Source: Mesoaciditoga sp964503355 (GTDB taxonomy: Bacteria > Thermotogota > Thermotogae > Mesoaciditogales > Mesoaciditogaceae). Taken from it: a stretch of 6,749 nt of DNA. How positions within the stretch are numbered: the first letter of the stretch is position 1; each line of letters begins with the position of its first letter. Of this stretch, positions 1-6,429 are shown piece after piece. Where the stretch lies: NCBI GenBank assembly GCA_964503355.1, contig CAZCZS010000082.1:1-6749 (forward strand). The letters are read 5' to 3'. The translations under genes were made by a program, and so were the position numbers. Below the pieces are notes generated by a model. That model did not search any database, was not told the origin of the DNA, and saw only the letters and a program-made list of their open reading frames with translations.

Positions 1-1036
1 ACATTATTCCCCCACCTAGCAGATACTCCCCCTCATAAAGTACTAAAAGTTGGCCGGGCACGGCCAATACTTTCTTTGAGAATTCCACAACTCCTTTTTC
101 ACCCTTAAATTTCACATGACAAGGCACCCTTTGAGCGGTACTACGAACTTTACATTCGCAGTCCATTTCTTCAGGCAAATCCACCTGAAGATTCACCTGA
201 CCTATCTTCACACTTTGGGTGTACAATTCTTCTCTTTTTCCAACTACTACGATGTTTTTGTCGGCTAATATATCAACTACGTAAACTCGTTCACCCACGG
301 CCAAGTTCAACCCTTTTCTCTGTCCGATCGTGTAAAGCTGGTAACCTTTGTGTTTTCCCAACACGTTACCTTTTGTGTCAACGATAAGTCCCTCTCTTGG
401 AGGAGTTTTTGTCTTTTCAAAAAACGATTTCATGTCGCCATCTGGAATGAAGCATACATCTTGACTATCTGGTTTTGATGAAACGACCAAATCGTTTTCT
501 TTTGCCAGTACTCTCACTTCTTCTTTCCTGTAATCCCCTATGGGAAGAAGTAGACCTTTCAAAATTTCTCTCTGGACGAGTGCCAAAAAGTAAGATTGAT
601 CCTTTTTTTCATCTTTTGCGATCGATATTTTCCCATCCTTTATTCGCGCGTAGTGACCCGTTGCCCAAAAAGAGGCACCGATATGTTGGGCGAATTTTCT
701 TAGATAGAAAAATTTTATCTTTCTGTTGCACCTCACGCAGGGATTTGGTGTTAATCCAAGTTGATATCCCTTTATAAAATCTCTTATCACTTCTCTTTCA
801 AACTGTTGGTGAAGATCTAACACGTGAAGTTCGATACCCAATCTTTTGGCCACCCTCTTAGCGTCGTTGGTATCGTCAGGACTACAACAGACTTTATGGG
901 TAAGTTTGTACTTCAAAAAAAAGTCGTCCAATTCCGTTTTGAAGTGAACCCCTACGACTTCGTAACCTCTTTCTTTCAACATCCAGGCCGTTACGGCACT
1001 ATCTACTCCTCCACTCATCGCAACTACAACTTTCAT
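1..1036 (-). CDS. mnmA: tRNA-specific 2-thiouridylase MnmA, C-terminus cut off by window edge
   Basis: Cytoplasmic enzyme that activates U34 of Lys, Glu and Gln tRNAs with ATP and inserts sulfur at position 2 (the s2U half of mnm5s2U). Translating the minus strand from the ATG at 1036-1034 gives 345 uninterrupted codons with no stop before the edge; the family is usually about 355-370 residues, so only a short C-terminal piece is missing. Visible motifs: PP-loop SGGVDS at residues 8-13; CCSPDD at 50-55; NPCVRCNR at 98-105, whose C103 corresponds to the E. coli catalytic Cys102; ATGHYARI at 125-132; KDQSYFL at 145-151; DSQDVCFI at 190-197, whose C195 corresponds to E. coli Cys199; YTIGQRKGL at 235-243 in the central domain; then a beta-barrel-like C-terminal domain. 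AGGTGA at 1041-1046 lies 4 nt before the ATG and supports this start. It is transcribed divergently from the rhomboid operon. Identification is secure; the partner sulfur carriers are not in the window. Confidence 0.96.
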   Translation of the reverse strand, partial: MKVVVAMSGGVDSAVTAWMLKERGYEVVGVHFKTELDDFFLKYKLTHKVCCSPDDTNDAKRVAKRLGIELHVLDLHQQFEREVIRDFIKGYQLGLTPNPCVRCNRKIKFFYLRKFAQHIGASFWATGHYARIKDGKISIAKDEKKDQSYFLALVQREILKGLLLPIGDYRKEEVRVLAKENDLVVSSKPDSQDVCFIPDGDMKSFFEKTKTPPREGLIVDTKGNVLGKHKGYQLYTIGQRKGLNLAVGERVYVVDILADKNIVVVGKREELYTQSVKIGQVNLQVDLPEEMDCECKVRSTAQRVPCHVKFKGEKGVVEFSKKVLAVPGQLLVLYEGEYLLGGGIM

Positions 1037-1050
1037 ATTTTCACCTTTCC

Positions 1051-1062
1051 AGATCATGATCT
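1051..1062. promoter_or_regulatory. Perfect 12-bp palindrome, possible operator
   Basis: AGATCATGATCT is identical to its reverse complement. It abuts the proposed plus-strand -35 and falls inside the probable 5' leader of mnmA, a position from which a dimeric regulator could affect both directions. There is no loop, so it is not a terminator. No cognate regulator is encoded in the window, and a short palindrome may be chance. Confidence 0.3.
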
Positions 1063-1090
1063 TTGATTTTGGTTTCCTAAATGTTATAAT
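1063..1090 (+). promoter_or_regulatory. Sigma-70-type promoter of the rhomboid-rpoN-GH57 operon
   Basis: TTGATT (1063-1068) and a perfect TATAAT (1085-1090) are separated by 16 bp. Transcription would begin near 1096-1098, leaving a very short leader (about 18 nt) before the proposed TTG start at 1115. It is the only convincing promoter upstream of the five overlapping genes. Confidence 0.7.
1083..1088 (-). promoter_or_regulatory. Possible -10 element for mnmA
   Basis: Read on the minus strand this is TATAAC, one base from the consensus, and would give a leader of about 40 nt before the mnmA ATG. No good -35 hexamer is seen 16-18 bp upstream, so this is a weak call. It overlaps the plus-strand -10 at 1085-1090. 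Confidence 0.3.
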
Positions 1091-1104
1091 TTTGAAAAAT
1101 AAAG

Positions 1105-1110
1105 GGTGAT
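1105..1110 (+). promoter_or_regulatory. Shine-Dalgarno site deciding the rhomboid start
   Basis: GGTGAT lies 4 nt before TTG at 1115, the same spacing as GGTGAT before the DUF4912 gene. The alternative in-frame starts GTG 1106 and ATG 1109 overlap this site and would lack a properly spaced one. Confidence 0.55.
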
Positions 1111-1114
1111 GTAT

Positions 1115-2035
1115 TTGAAAAGATTTTCTTGGACCATTTCTATAATACTAGTTAATTTTGTCATTTTAATTTCGATCGAACTCTTGGGTGGACCAACAAT
1201 TTACAACCTTTTAAAATTTGGTGGACAATGGGGACCTTTAATCGCAAATGGAGAATGGTATCGAATCGTAACCGCGATGTTCGTCCATGCGGGATGGCTT
1301 CACCTTTTGTTTAACATGTACGCTTTGTATTATTTGGGTTTGCTCGTGGAGAACGTGTACGGATCTTCAAAGTTTTTGTTCGTATATTTCGTTTCCGGTG
1401 TGGTTGGAAATCTTTTGAGTCAGCTTTTCTACTTCTCAACTCCATCCGTTGGAGCAAGCGGAGCGATATTCGGCCTTGTTGGCCTGTTGCTGGGGGCAAC
1501 TTATTTTCGGGACGATTTTCCATCGACGTTGAAAAGAAGTTTGCTTGTTTCTCTGTTACCTATGGTGATATTCAACATAGCTTACGGATTTATACCCGGT
1601 ACGGATATAAACAACGCGGCGCATTTGGGAGGATTTGGAACGGGTTTACTTTTAGGTTATCTAATCCCCGCACGGCGAAGTTGGACGTGGACGAAAAAGG
1701 CATGGGATGTTTTAGGAATAGGAGCACTGATCTTAACGTTTGCATCGTTCGTAGGACTTGCCGTTGATAATTCGATGTTAACCTTACAACCCACCATAGA
1801 TTTTGCCAACGCTTACTCTAAGATCATTTATGAACTTGATAACGGTTACTTACCTTCGAATGTTGAAGTGGAACTGTTAAAACCTTTTGACGGAGAAACC
1901 ACGGCCCTTAAGAACGATCTGAAGACGTATTTACAAGCGGGAAAACCTTCTCTAACGATTTTGAATCGGGAATACGAGAGATGGCTGGAGAAGGTGAAAA
2001 ACAGGTACAAGGGTTTAATAAGGAGTGCGAGATGA
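1115..2035 (+). CDS. Rhomboid-family intramembrane serine protease with C-terminal extension
   Basis: Membrane-embedded protease that cleaves transmembrane segments of other proteins; its substrate is unknown. The catalytic dyad is visible: GASG with Ser115 and AAHLGG with His170. The TM2 motif HAGWLHLLFN supplies H58, H63 and N67, matching the spacing of GlpG H145, H150 and N154 (oxyanion hole). The family WYR motif is at 48-50. Seven hydrophobic segments are seen at about 8-25, 52-75, 87-108, 113-131, 142-158, 168-184 and 199-217, a 6+1 arrangement. Basic residues (R132; K140, R141; R187, R188, K194, K195) mark the cytoplasmic loops and put the N-terminus inside. The last 88 or so residues (218-306) are hydrophilic and would therefore lie outside the cytoplasm. 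TTG at 1115 is preferred because of the ribosome site 4 nt upstream; ATG 1109 or GTG 1106 would add two or three residues. The stop overlaps rpoN by 4 nt. Family assignment is firm; the start is less certain. Confidence 0.92.
   Translation: MKRFSWTISIILVNFVILISIELLGGPTIYNLLKFGGQWGPLIANGEWYRIVTAMFVHAGWLHLLFNMYALYYLGLLVENVYGSSKFLFVYFVSGVVGNLLSQLFYFSTPSVGASGAIFGLVGLLLGATYFRDDFPSTLKRSLLVSLLPMVIFNIAYGFIPGTDINNAAHLGGFGTGLLLGYLIPARRSWTWTKKAWDVLGIGALILTFASFVGLAVDNSMLTLQPTIDFANAYSKIIYELDNGYLPSNVEVELLKPFDGETTALKNDLKTYLQAGKPSLTILNREYERWLEKVKNRYKGLIRSAR
2020..2025 (+). promoter_or_regulatory. Shine-Dalgarno site deciding the rpoN start
   Basis: AAGGAG sits 6 nt before ATG 2032, inside the end of the rhomboid gene. 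The longer in-frame start at 1981 would add 17 residues unlike sigma-54 N-termini, so it is rejected. Confidence 0.7.
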
Positions 2036-3306
2036 AAAACAGAATTTCTCAGAGTTTAAAATTATCCAACAAGCTCATTTTAACGAATAAAGTGTTGCTT
2101 TCGTTGCATTTGCTTGAGGCGAACATCATGGATCTTGAAGATGAGATCATGGAAACGGTAGAAGAAAATCCCTTTTTGGAGTTGGAATTTCAAGTGCCAA
2201 ACATAAGAGCAAGTAAAAAAAAGGCCGGAGAGAACTCTGAAGATGTCATGGAAAACACCGCTACTCGAGCTAGAACTTTAAGAGATCATCTCATAGAGCA
2301 GATATACGCCTTGAACATTCAGGAAGAATTGGAGAACATCCTTTTAACGTTGATAGATTTGCTGGATATTCACGGCTTCTTAACCATGCCAACATTTGAA
2401 ATAGCCGATGAATTTGGTTTCGAAGAAGAAAAAGTACAAAAGATGGTAAAGATTCTCAAGAATTTAGATCCACCGGGCGTTGGTTGCGAAAACGTGAAAG
2501 AAGCTTTATTCATGCAGACAAACGATCCAACTGTGAGGCTTTTGATAGAAAACATAGAGGAATTGCAAAGCGATCCCCACAGACTTATGGAAAAACTGGG
2601 TATTTCAAAAGAAAAATTCGAAGAAAGCGTGAAGAAATTAAAAGCTTTGAATCCTTATCCTGCCAACGGTTTCGCGGATTCGGAATACACGAATTATGTC
2701 GAACCGGATATATTCGTAATAGAATCGGATGGAAAATATTCCGTTTTTGTGAACGATATTTTCGACGTTAGACTATCTTCAACTAACGTATACGAAAAGT
2801 TGATGCAATCTGGTGATGAAAAAAGTAAAAAATTCGCGAAGGAGTTGTTCGATAAGGCAAAAAATTTCGTCGATTCTTTGAACAGAAGAAGAGAAACCTT
2901 GTTGAAACTCGGAAAGAAAATAGTTGAAAAAGAGGAAAGTTTCCTAAAAGGTTCAAGGACTGTTCCACTTAAGATATCCGAGATAGCGGAAGAGATAGAG
3001 TTGAGCCTATCGACGGTGGCCAGAGCCGTTTCTACGAAGTACATCAAAACACCCCGCGGGGTGTATCCTCTCAAATACTTCTTTTCAAGGGCAGTTTATT
3101 CCTCAAATAACGGAAAGATCTCAAGAGATGAAGTGAAGGACAAGATAAAACATCTTATCGATAGCGAAAACAAGAAGAAACCGTTGACGGATGAACAGAT
3201 CGTTGAGAAACTTGCCTCTCAAGGTATACATTTGAGCAGGAGAGTCGTTTCAAAGTACCGTGAAGAACTCATGATACCTTCATCGAGCAAGAGGAGAATG
3301 AGATGA
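2032..3306 (+). CDS. rpoN: RNA polymerase sigma-54 factor RpoN, short and divergent
   Basis: Alternative sigma factor that directs RNA polymerase to -24/-12 promoters and needs an ATP-hydrolysing activator to open DNA. The protein is 424 residues, against about 477 in E. coli, mainly through a short acidic region II (about 55-80). Region I (1-50) keeps the pattern ending EENPFLEL but has a single Gln, whereas the classical region is Gln-rich. The core-binding region carries LDPPGVGCENVKEAL at 145-159, then LNPYPANGF at 206-214 and YVEPDIFV at 222-229. The DNA-binding region has IAEEIELSLSTVARA at 318-332, followed by KYIKTPRGVYPLKYFFS at 336-352. The RpoN box is SRRVVSKYRE at 402-411, against canonical ARRTVAKYRE, so the core arginines and KYRE are kept. 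The gene overlaps the rhomboid stop and the thiN start by 4 nt each. No enhancer-binding protein is encoded nearby. Confidence 0.96.
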   Translation: MKNRISQSLKLSNKLILTNKVLLSLHLLEANIMDLEDEIMETVEENPFLELEFQVPNIRASKKKAGENSEDVMENTATRARTLRDHLIEQIYALNIQEELENILLTLIDLLDIHGFLTMPTFEIADEFGFEEEKVQKMVKILKNLDPPGVGCENVKEALFMQTNDPTVRLLIENIEELQSDPHRLMEKLGISKEKFEESVKKLKALNPYPANGFADSEYTNYVEPDIFVIESDGKYSVFVNDIFDVRLSSTNVYEKLMQSGDEKSKKFAKELFDKAKNFVDSLNRRRETLLKLGKKIVEKEESFLKGSRTVPLKISEIAEEIELSLSTVARAVSTKYIKTPRGVYPLKYFFSRAVYSSNNGKISRDEVKDKIKHLIDSENKKKPLTDEQIVEKLASQGIHLSRRVVSKYREELMIPSSSKRRMR

Positions 3307-3974
3307 AAACGTTGATCTTCGCCGGTGGGGAATACTCGCATCCGGAATTCTACAAGGATATATCGAAACGATGTGATTTCAAAATAGCCGCCGATTCAGG
3401 GGCGGAATTCATGAAGAAGATAAACGTTCATCCAGATCTGCTTATAGGAGACATGGATTCCATTAGCGAAGAAACTTTAAGCTTTTACAAAAGTCAAACC
3501 GTTAAGATATCAAAATTTCCTTCACACAAAGATGAAATAGACACCGAATTGGCGTTGAACGAAGCCATCAAGTTAAGATCGAATTTGATTTTAATAGCCG
3601 GTGCCTTTGGAAGTAGACTAGATCAAACGATAGCCGTTTTCAGGTTGATGCAAAGAGCCAAAAACGTGGTGCTCTTCAACGAGAAACTCTATGCGATATG
3701 GATAAGTGGCATGTCCACCCTTGCAAGCGTACCGGGCGAAACATGGTCTATTCTACCACTTAAAAGGGATGTGAACAACGTGACTCTTCGGGGATTCGAA
3801 TATTCCATAACCCAGAGAAAAATGGAATACCTGAGGCCTTATGGAGTTAGCAACAAAGCTGTGTCCACGAAAGTCACGATAGATCCAGGAGATGGAGAAT
3901 TGTTGGTGTTCAGATACCATGAAGGAAGATCGGAATGGGTAGAGGAGTTTTCAGAAATTTTTAGAGCGAGGTGA
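3303..3974 (+). CDS. thiN: Thiamine pyrophosphokinase
   Basis: Cytosolic enzyme that transfers pyrophosphate from ATP to thiamine, giving thiamine pyrophosphate (EC 2.7.6.2), the usual last step of thiamine salvage. At 223 residues it has normal family length. Motifs in order: AADSGA at 29-34; PDLLIGDMDSI at 44-54 with acidic residues D50 and D52; FPSHKDEIDTELAL at 72-85; GAFGSRLDQ at 100-108; and a C-terminal thiamine-binding-type segment GVSNKAV at 181-187 followed by GDGELLVF at 196-203. Two family positions differ: the usual KDxTD reads KDEID, and the Asp-His pair in GxRxDH reads Asp-Gln. The ATG overlaps the rpoN stop (ATGA) and has GAGGAG 6 nt upstream. Its product would supply the cofactor of the downstream NifJ, though that link is only contextual. 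Family assignment is firm; activity depends on the two substitutions being tolerated. Confidence 0.9.
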   Translation: MKTLIFAGGEYSHPEFYKDISKRCDFKIAADSGAEFMKKINVHPDLLIGDMDSISEETLSFYKSQTVKISKFPSHKDEIDTELALNEAIKLRSNLILIAGAFGSRLDQTIAVFRLMQRAKNVVLFNEKLYAIWISGMSTLASVPGETWSILPLKRDVNNVTLRGFEYSITQRKMEYLRPYGVSNKAVSTKVTIDPGDGELLVFRYHEGRSEWVEEFSEIFRAR

Positions 3975-3975
3975 T
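3969..3975 (+). promoter_or_regulatory. Shine-Dalgarno site deciding the DUF4912 gene start
   Basis: AGGTGAT overlaps the thiN stop codon and lies 4 nt before ATG 3980. In-frame GTG 3971 and ATG 3974 lie within the site itself and are disfavoured. Confidence 0.65.
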
Positions 3976-3979
3976 GAGT

Positions 3980-4849
3980 ATGGATGGAGGTAAGACGATA
4001 CGTCAATTGAAAAAAGAAGCCATGATTTTGAAGATCAAAGGTTATTACAACATGAGGAAATCCGAGTTGGTTGAAGCCATATCGAAACGCAAAATGGAAC
4101 TTGCTCAAATGTCACACGAATTGGAAAAGATGAAGATCTATCGCTTACGAACACTTGCGAAAAAACTGGGTTTGAAGATATCACGAAGGGCAACGAAAAG
4201 TGATCTGGTGAGAATGATCTCACAAGTCTTTTCAAGTTGGAAAAGTGAAAACGATAACGATGAAAAACCACTTGGCATCACCTCGACATTCGCATCCGGT
4301 GAAATAAGGAAAAAAGCCGTAACCACGGAAGTTTCATTGCCAGTTTCGTATGGGAAGGATAAACTCGTTGGACTTGAAATCAACCCCAATTGGATACATT
4401 TCTATTGGGATTTCTGTGATGAAACGAAAAGGATCTTGGAATCTCATTCTCCAATGATTTTGAGAGTTTACGATGTCACTTACATAAAATTCAACGGCGC
4501 AAATGCAAACAGAACTTTTGAATTGGAATTGGAAACAAATGTGAGGAAATATTACGTTCAGGTTCCAAACCCGGCCGCCGATTACATAGCCGAATTGGGC
4601 TACAAAGAAGGTGAGCGTTTCGTACCTATTTTAAGATCGAATTTGGTTTCCACGCCTCCTTCATCACCTAGAATTTCTCAAATGGAAATTTGGATGGACT
4701 TGAAAACACATCGAAGATTCTCTGAAATAAGTGTTTCTAAAGAAATGTCTCGTGTTGAAAAACTCGTTGGAGTCTCTTCAATGGCGCCTTCTCAACAAGC
4801 CTCCGGCGGTGGGTCTTTCATATGGTTGAGTGGGAGGAGAAAAAGATGA
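3980..4849 (+). CDS. DUF4912 protein with two N-terminal SAP/Rho_N-like motifs
   Basis: Function unknown. The 289-residue protein has two parts. Residues 6-36 and about 52-82 each show a helix-turn-helix-like repeat of the SAP/Rho N-terminal kind, with the closing signatures MRKSELVEAI (25-34) and ATKSDLVRMI (71-80); a charged helical stretch at 36-52 joins them. Such motifs often bind nucleic acid, but that is family knowledge, not shown here. After a polar linker (85-115), residues about 117-231 match my memory of DUF4912: LPVSYGKDKLVGLEINPNW at 120-138, FYWDF at 141-145, LRVYDVT at 161-167, ADYIAELGY at 200-208 and ILRSNLVSTP at 217-226. The C-terminal tail is Ser/Gly-rich, then basic. No signal peptide or membrane segment is seen, so it should be cytoplasmic. 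It starts 5 nt after thiN and its stop overlaps the GH57 start by 4 nt. Coupling to GH57 suggests a role in alpha-glucan metabolism, as inference. Confidence 0.85.
   Translation: MDGGKTIRQLKKEAMILKIKGYYNMRKSELVEAISKRKMELAQMSHELEKMKIYRLRTLAKKLGLKISRRATKSDLVRMISQVFSSWKSENDNDEKPLGITSTFASGEIRKKAVTTEVSLPVSYGKDKLVGLEINPNWIHFYWDFCDETKRILESHSPMILRVYDVTYIKFNGANANRTFELELETNVRKYYVQVPNPAADYIAELGYKEGERFVPILRSNLVSTPPSSPRISQMEIWMDLKTHRRFSEISVSKEMSRVEKLVGVSSMAPSQQASGGGSFIWLSGRRKR
4832..4839 (+). promoter_or_regulatory. Shine-Dalgarno site deciding the GH57 start
   Basis: GGGAGGAG lies 6 nt before ATG 4846. An upstream in-frame ATG at 4822 would add eight residues ahead of the conserved N-terminus and has no comparable site. 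Confidence 0.7.
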
Positions 4850-6429
4850 AGGGAAAGTTTTTGGTGATGCTGCACGCTCATCTTCCCTATGTGAATCATC
4901 CAGATCATCCTTACTTCATGGAAGAAAACTGGCTCTTTGAAGCGATAACGGAAACTTACATTCCCCTTATCATGATGTTCAAGAGGTTGATGAAAAACGG
5001 GATCCCATTTGGGGTAACCATGTCTTTAACCCCACCGCTTCTTGAGATGTTATCCAACAAAACCCTTCAACAAAAATACAGGAATCATCTTCTTTCTTTG
5101 ATAGAATTGGCGGAAAAAGAAGTGGCGCGCACCAAGAGCGAAGAACATCTGAAAAACGTGTGTGCCAAAAAGTACCTGAATGATTTCAAAAAAACTTTGG
5201 AATTCCTTGATGATTGTGATGGAGACATCGTAAAGGAATTCAAAGAAGTGGCGAAAAGCGGAAATTTAGAGCTCATGACATGTAACGCCACTCATGGTTT
5301 TTTACCTTTGATGAGGGTAAATCCTCAAGCGGTTCATGCGCAAGTCGCCATGGGTGTTAGGACTTTTAAAGAGAGGCTTGCGGAAGATCCAGAAGGTATG
5401 TGGCTTGCCGAATGTGGATATTATCCAGGGCTTGACAAAGAGTTAGCCGAACAAGGCATAAAATTCTTTTTCGTTGATTCACACGCGTTGTGGTACGCGG
5501 ACGTGCCACCAAAATACGACGTGTACAGACCCGTTATAACACCCAATGATGTTTTCGTTTTCGCAAGGGATCCAGAATCAAGCGAACAAGTTTGGTCTGC
5601 TCAATTTGGGTATCCTGGAGATTTTAACTACAGAGAATTTTACAGAGATGTGGGATTCGACAGAGAGATGAATTACATAAAACCTTACATCGATCCTGCT
5701 GGCAACAGAATTAACACCGGTATAAAGTATCATAGGATCACTGGAAACGTCGATTTGAGTGATAAAGCGTTGTACGACCCTCTAAAGGCCTTGGAAGTGG
5801 CTAAAAGTCATGCCAAAGATTTCGCCATCAAAAAGTCAAATCAAGTTCAACGCTTGATCGATTCAATGGAGATTGAGCCTGTAATAGTGGCTCCATTCGA
5901 TGCCGAACTTTTTGGTCATTGGTGGTATGAAGGTCCACTCTTCTTGGAGTATCTTTTCAAGGAACTGGCCAATTCTCCAAATGTCGAATCTTCAACTCCT
6001 TCGAGGGTTATATCCACTTTGGAAAGTGTTCAAGTGGTAACTCCCGCGATGTCAACGTGGGGAGCTAACGGTTACAACGAAACATGGTTGAACGGTACGA
6101 ATGATTGGATCTATCCCCATCTTCATGAAGCGGAAGAAAGAATGGTACAACTTGCGGGAAAGTACAAAGATGCCACCGATCCGCTTTACATTCGCGCGTT
6201 GAACATGTGCGCAAGGGAGCTCATGCTTGCAGAGTCGAGCGATTGGGCGTTCATAATGACAACCGGAACAACCGTTGAATATGCCGTTAACAGAACTAAA
6301 ACACATTTATCACGTTTTCTTGAGTTATATGACGCAATAAGAGCGCATAATATAGATGAGAGATTGTTGGAATACTACGAGTGGATAGATCCAATATTTC
6401 CCTACATGGATTACAGGCTTTACGCGTGA
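4846..6429 (+). CDS. GH57 alpha-glucan branching enzyme / alpha-amylase (AmyC type)
   Basis: Retaining glycoside hydrolase family 57 enzyme acting on alpha-1,4-glucan, either forming alpha-1,6 branches (EC 2.4.1.18) or hydrolysing. It has 527 residues, close to the 528 of Thermotoga maritima AmyC. The five GH57 regions are present: HAHLPYV at 10-16; GNLELMTCNATHGFLPL at 139-155; GMWLAECGYYPG at 184-195 with the expected nucleophile E189; APFDAELFGHWWYEGP at 349-364 with the expected acid/base D352; and WGANGYNETWLNGTNDW at 405-421. The C-terminal helical domain (about 430-527) is of the branching-enzyme/DUF1957 type, with ARELMLAESSDWAF at 456-469. There is no signal peptide, so it should be cytoplasmic and act on stored glycogen-like glucan. 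Its start overlaps the DUF4912 stop as ATGA. The balance between branching and hydrolysis in this family depends on a loop near residues 221-247 and cannot be read off with certainty. Confidence 0.93.
   Translation: MKGKFLVMLHAHLPYVNHPDHPYFMEENWLFEAITETYIPLIMMFKRLMKNGIPFGVTMSLTPPLLEMLSNKTLQQKYRNHLLSLIELAEKEVARTKSEEHLKNVCAKKYLNDFKKTLEFLDDCDGDIVKEFKEVAKSGNLELMTCNATHGFLPLMRVNPQAVHAQVAMGVRTFKERLAEDPEGMWLAECGYYPGLDKELAEQGIKFFFVDSHALWYADVPPKYDVYRPVITPNDVFVFARDPESSEQVWSAQFGYPGDFNYREFYRDVGFDREMNYIKPYIDPAGNRINTGIKYHRITGNVDLSDKALYDPLKALEVAKSHAKDFAIKKSNQVQRLIDSMEIEPVIVAPFDAELFGHWWYEGPLFLEYLFKELANSPNVESSTPSRVISTLESVQVVTPAMSTWGANGYNETWLNGTNDWIYPHLHEAEERMVQLAGKYKDATDPLYIRALNMCARELMLAESSDWAFIMTTGTTVEYAVNRTKTHLSRFLELYDAIRAHNIDERLLEYYEWIDPIFPYMDYRLYA

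Noticed and set aside
475..1066. Two plus-strand reading frames (475-777 and 824-1066)
   Set aside because: They lie antisense to mnmA, whose minus-strand translation is continuous with all family motifs; their products show no recognisable domain.
1981..2031. Longer rpoN start at ATG 1981
   Set aside because: The extra 17 residues do not resemble sigma-54, and AAGGAG with proper spacing points to ATG 2032.
2694..3074. Minus-strand frame of 126 codons inside rpoN
   Set aside because: Antisense shadow of conserved rpoN coding sequence, with no ribosome site or recognisable motif noted.
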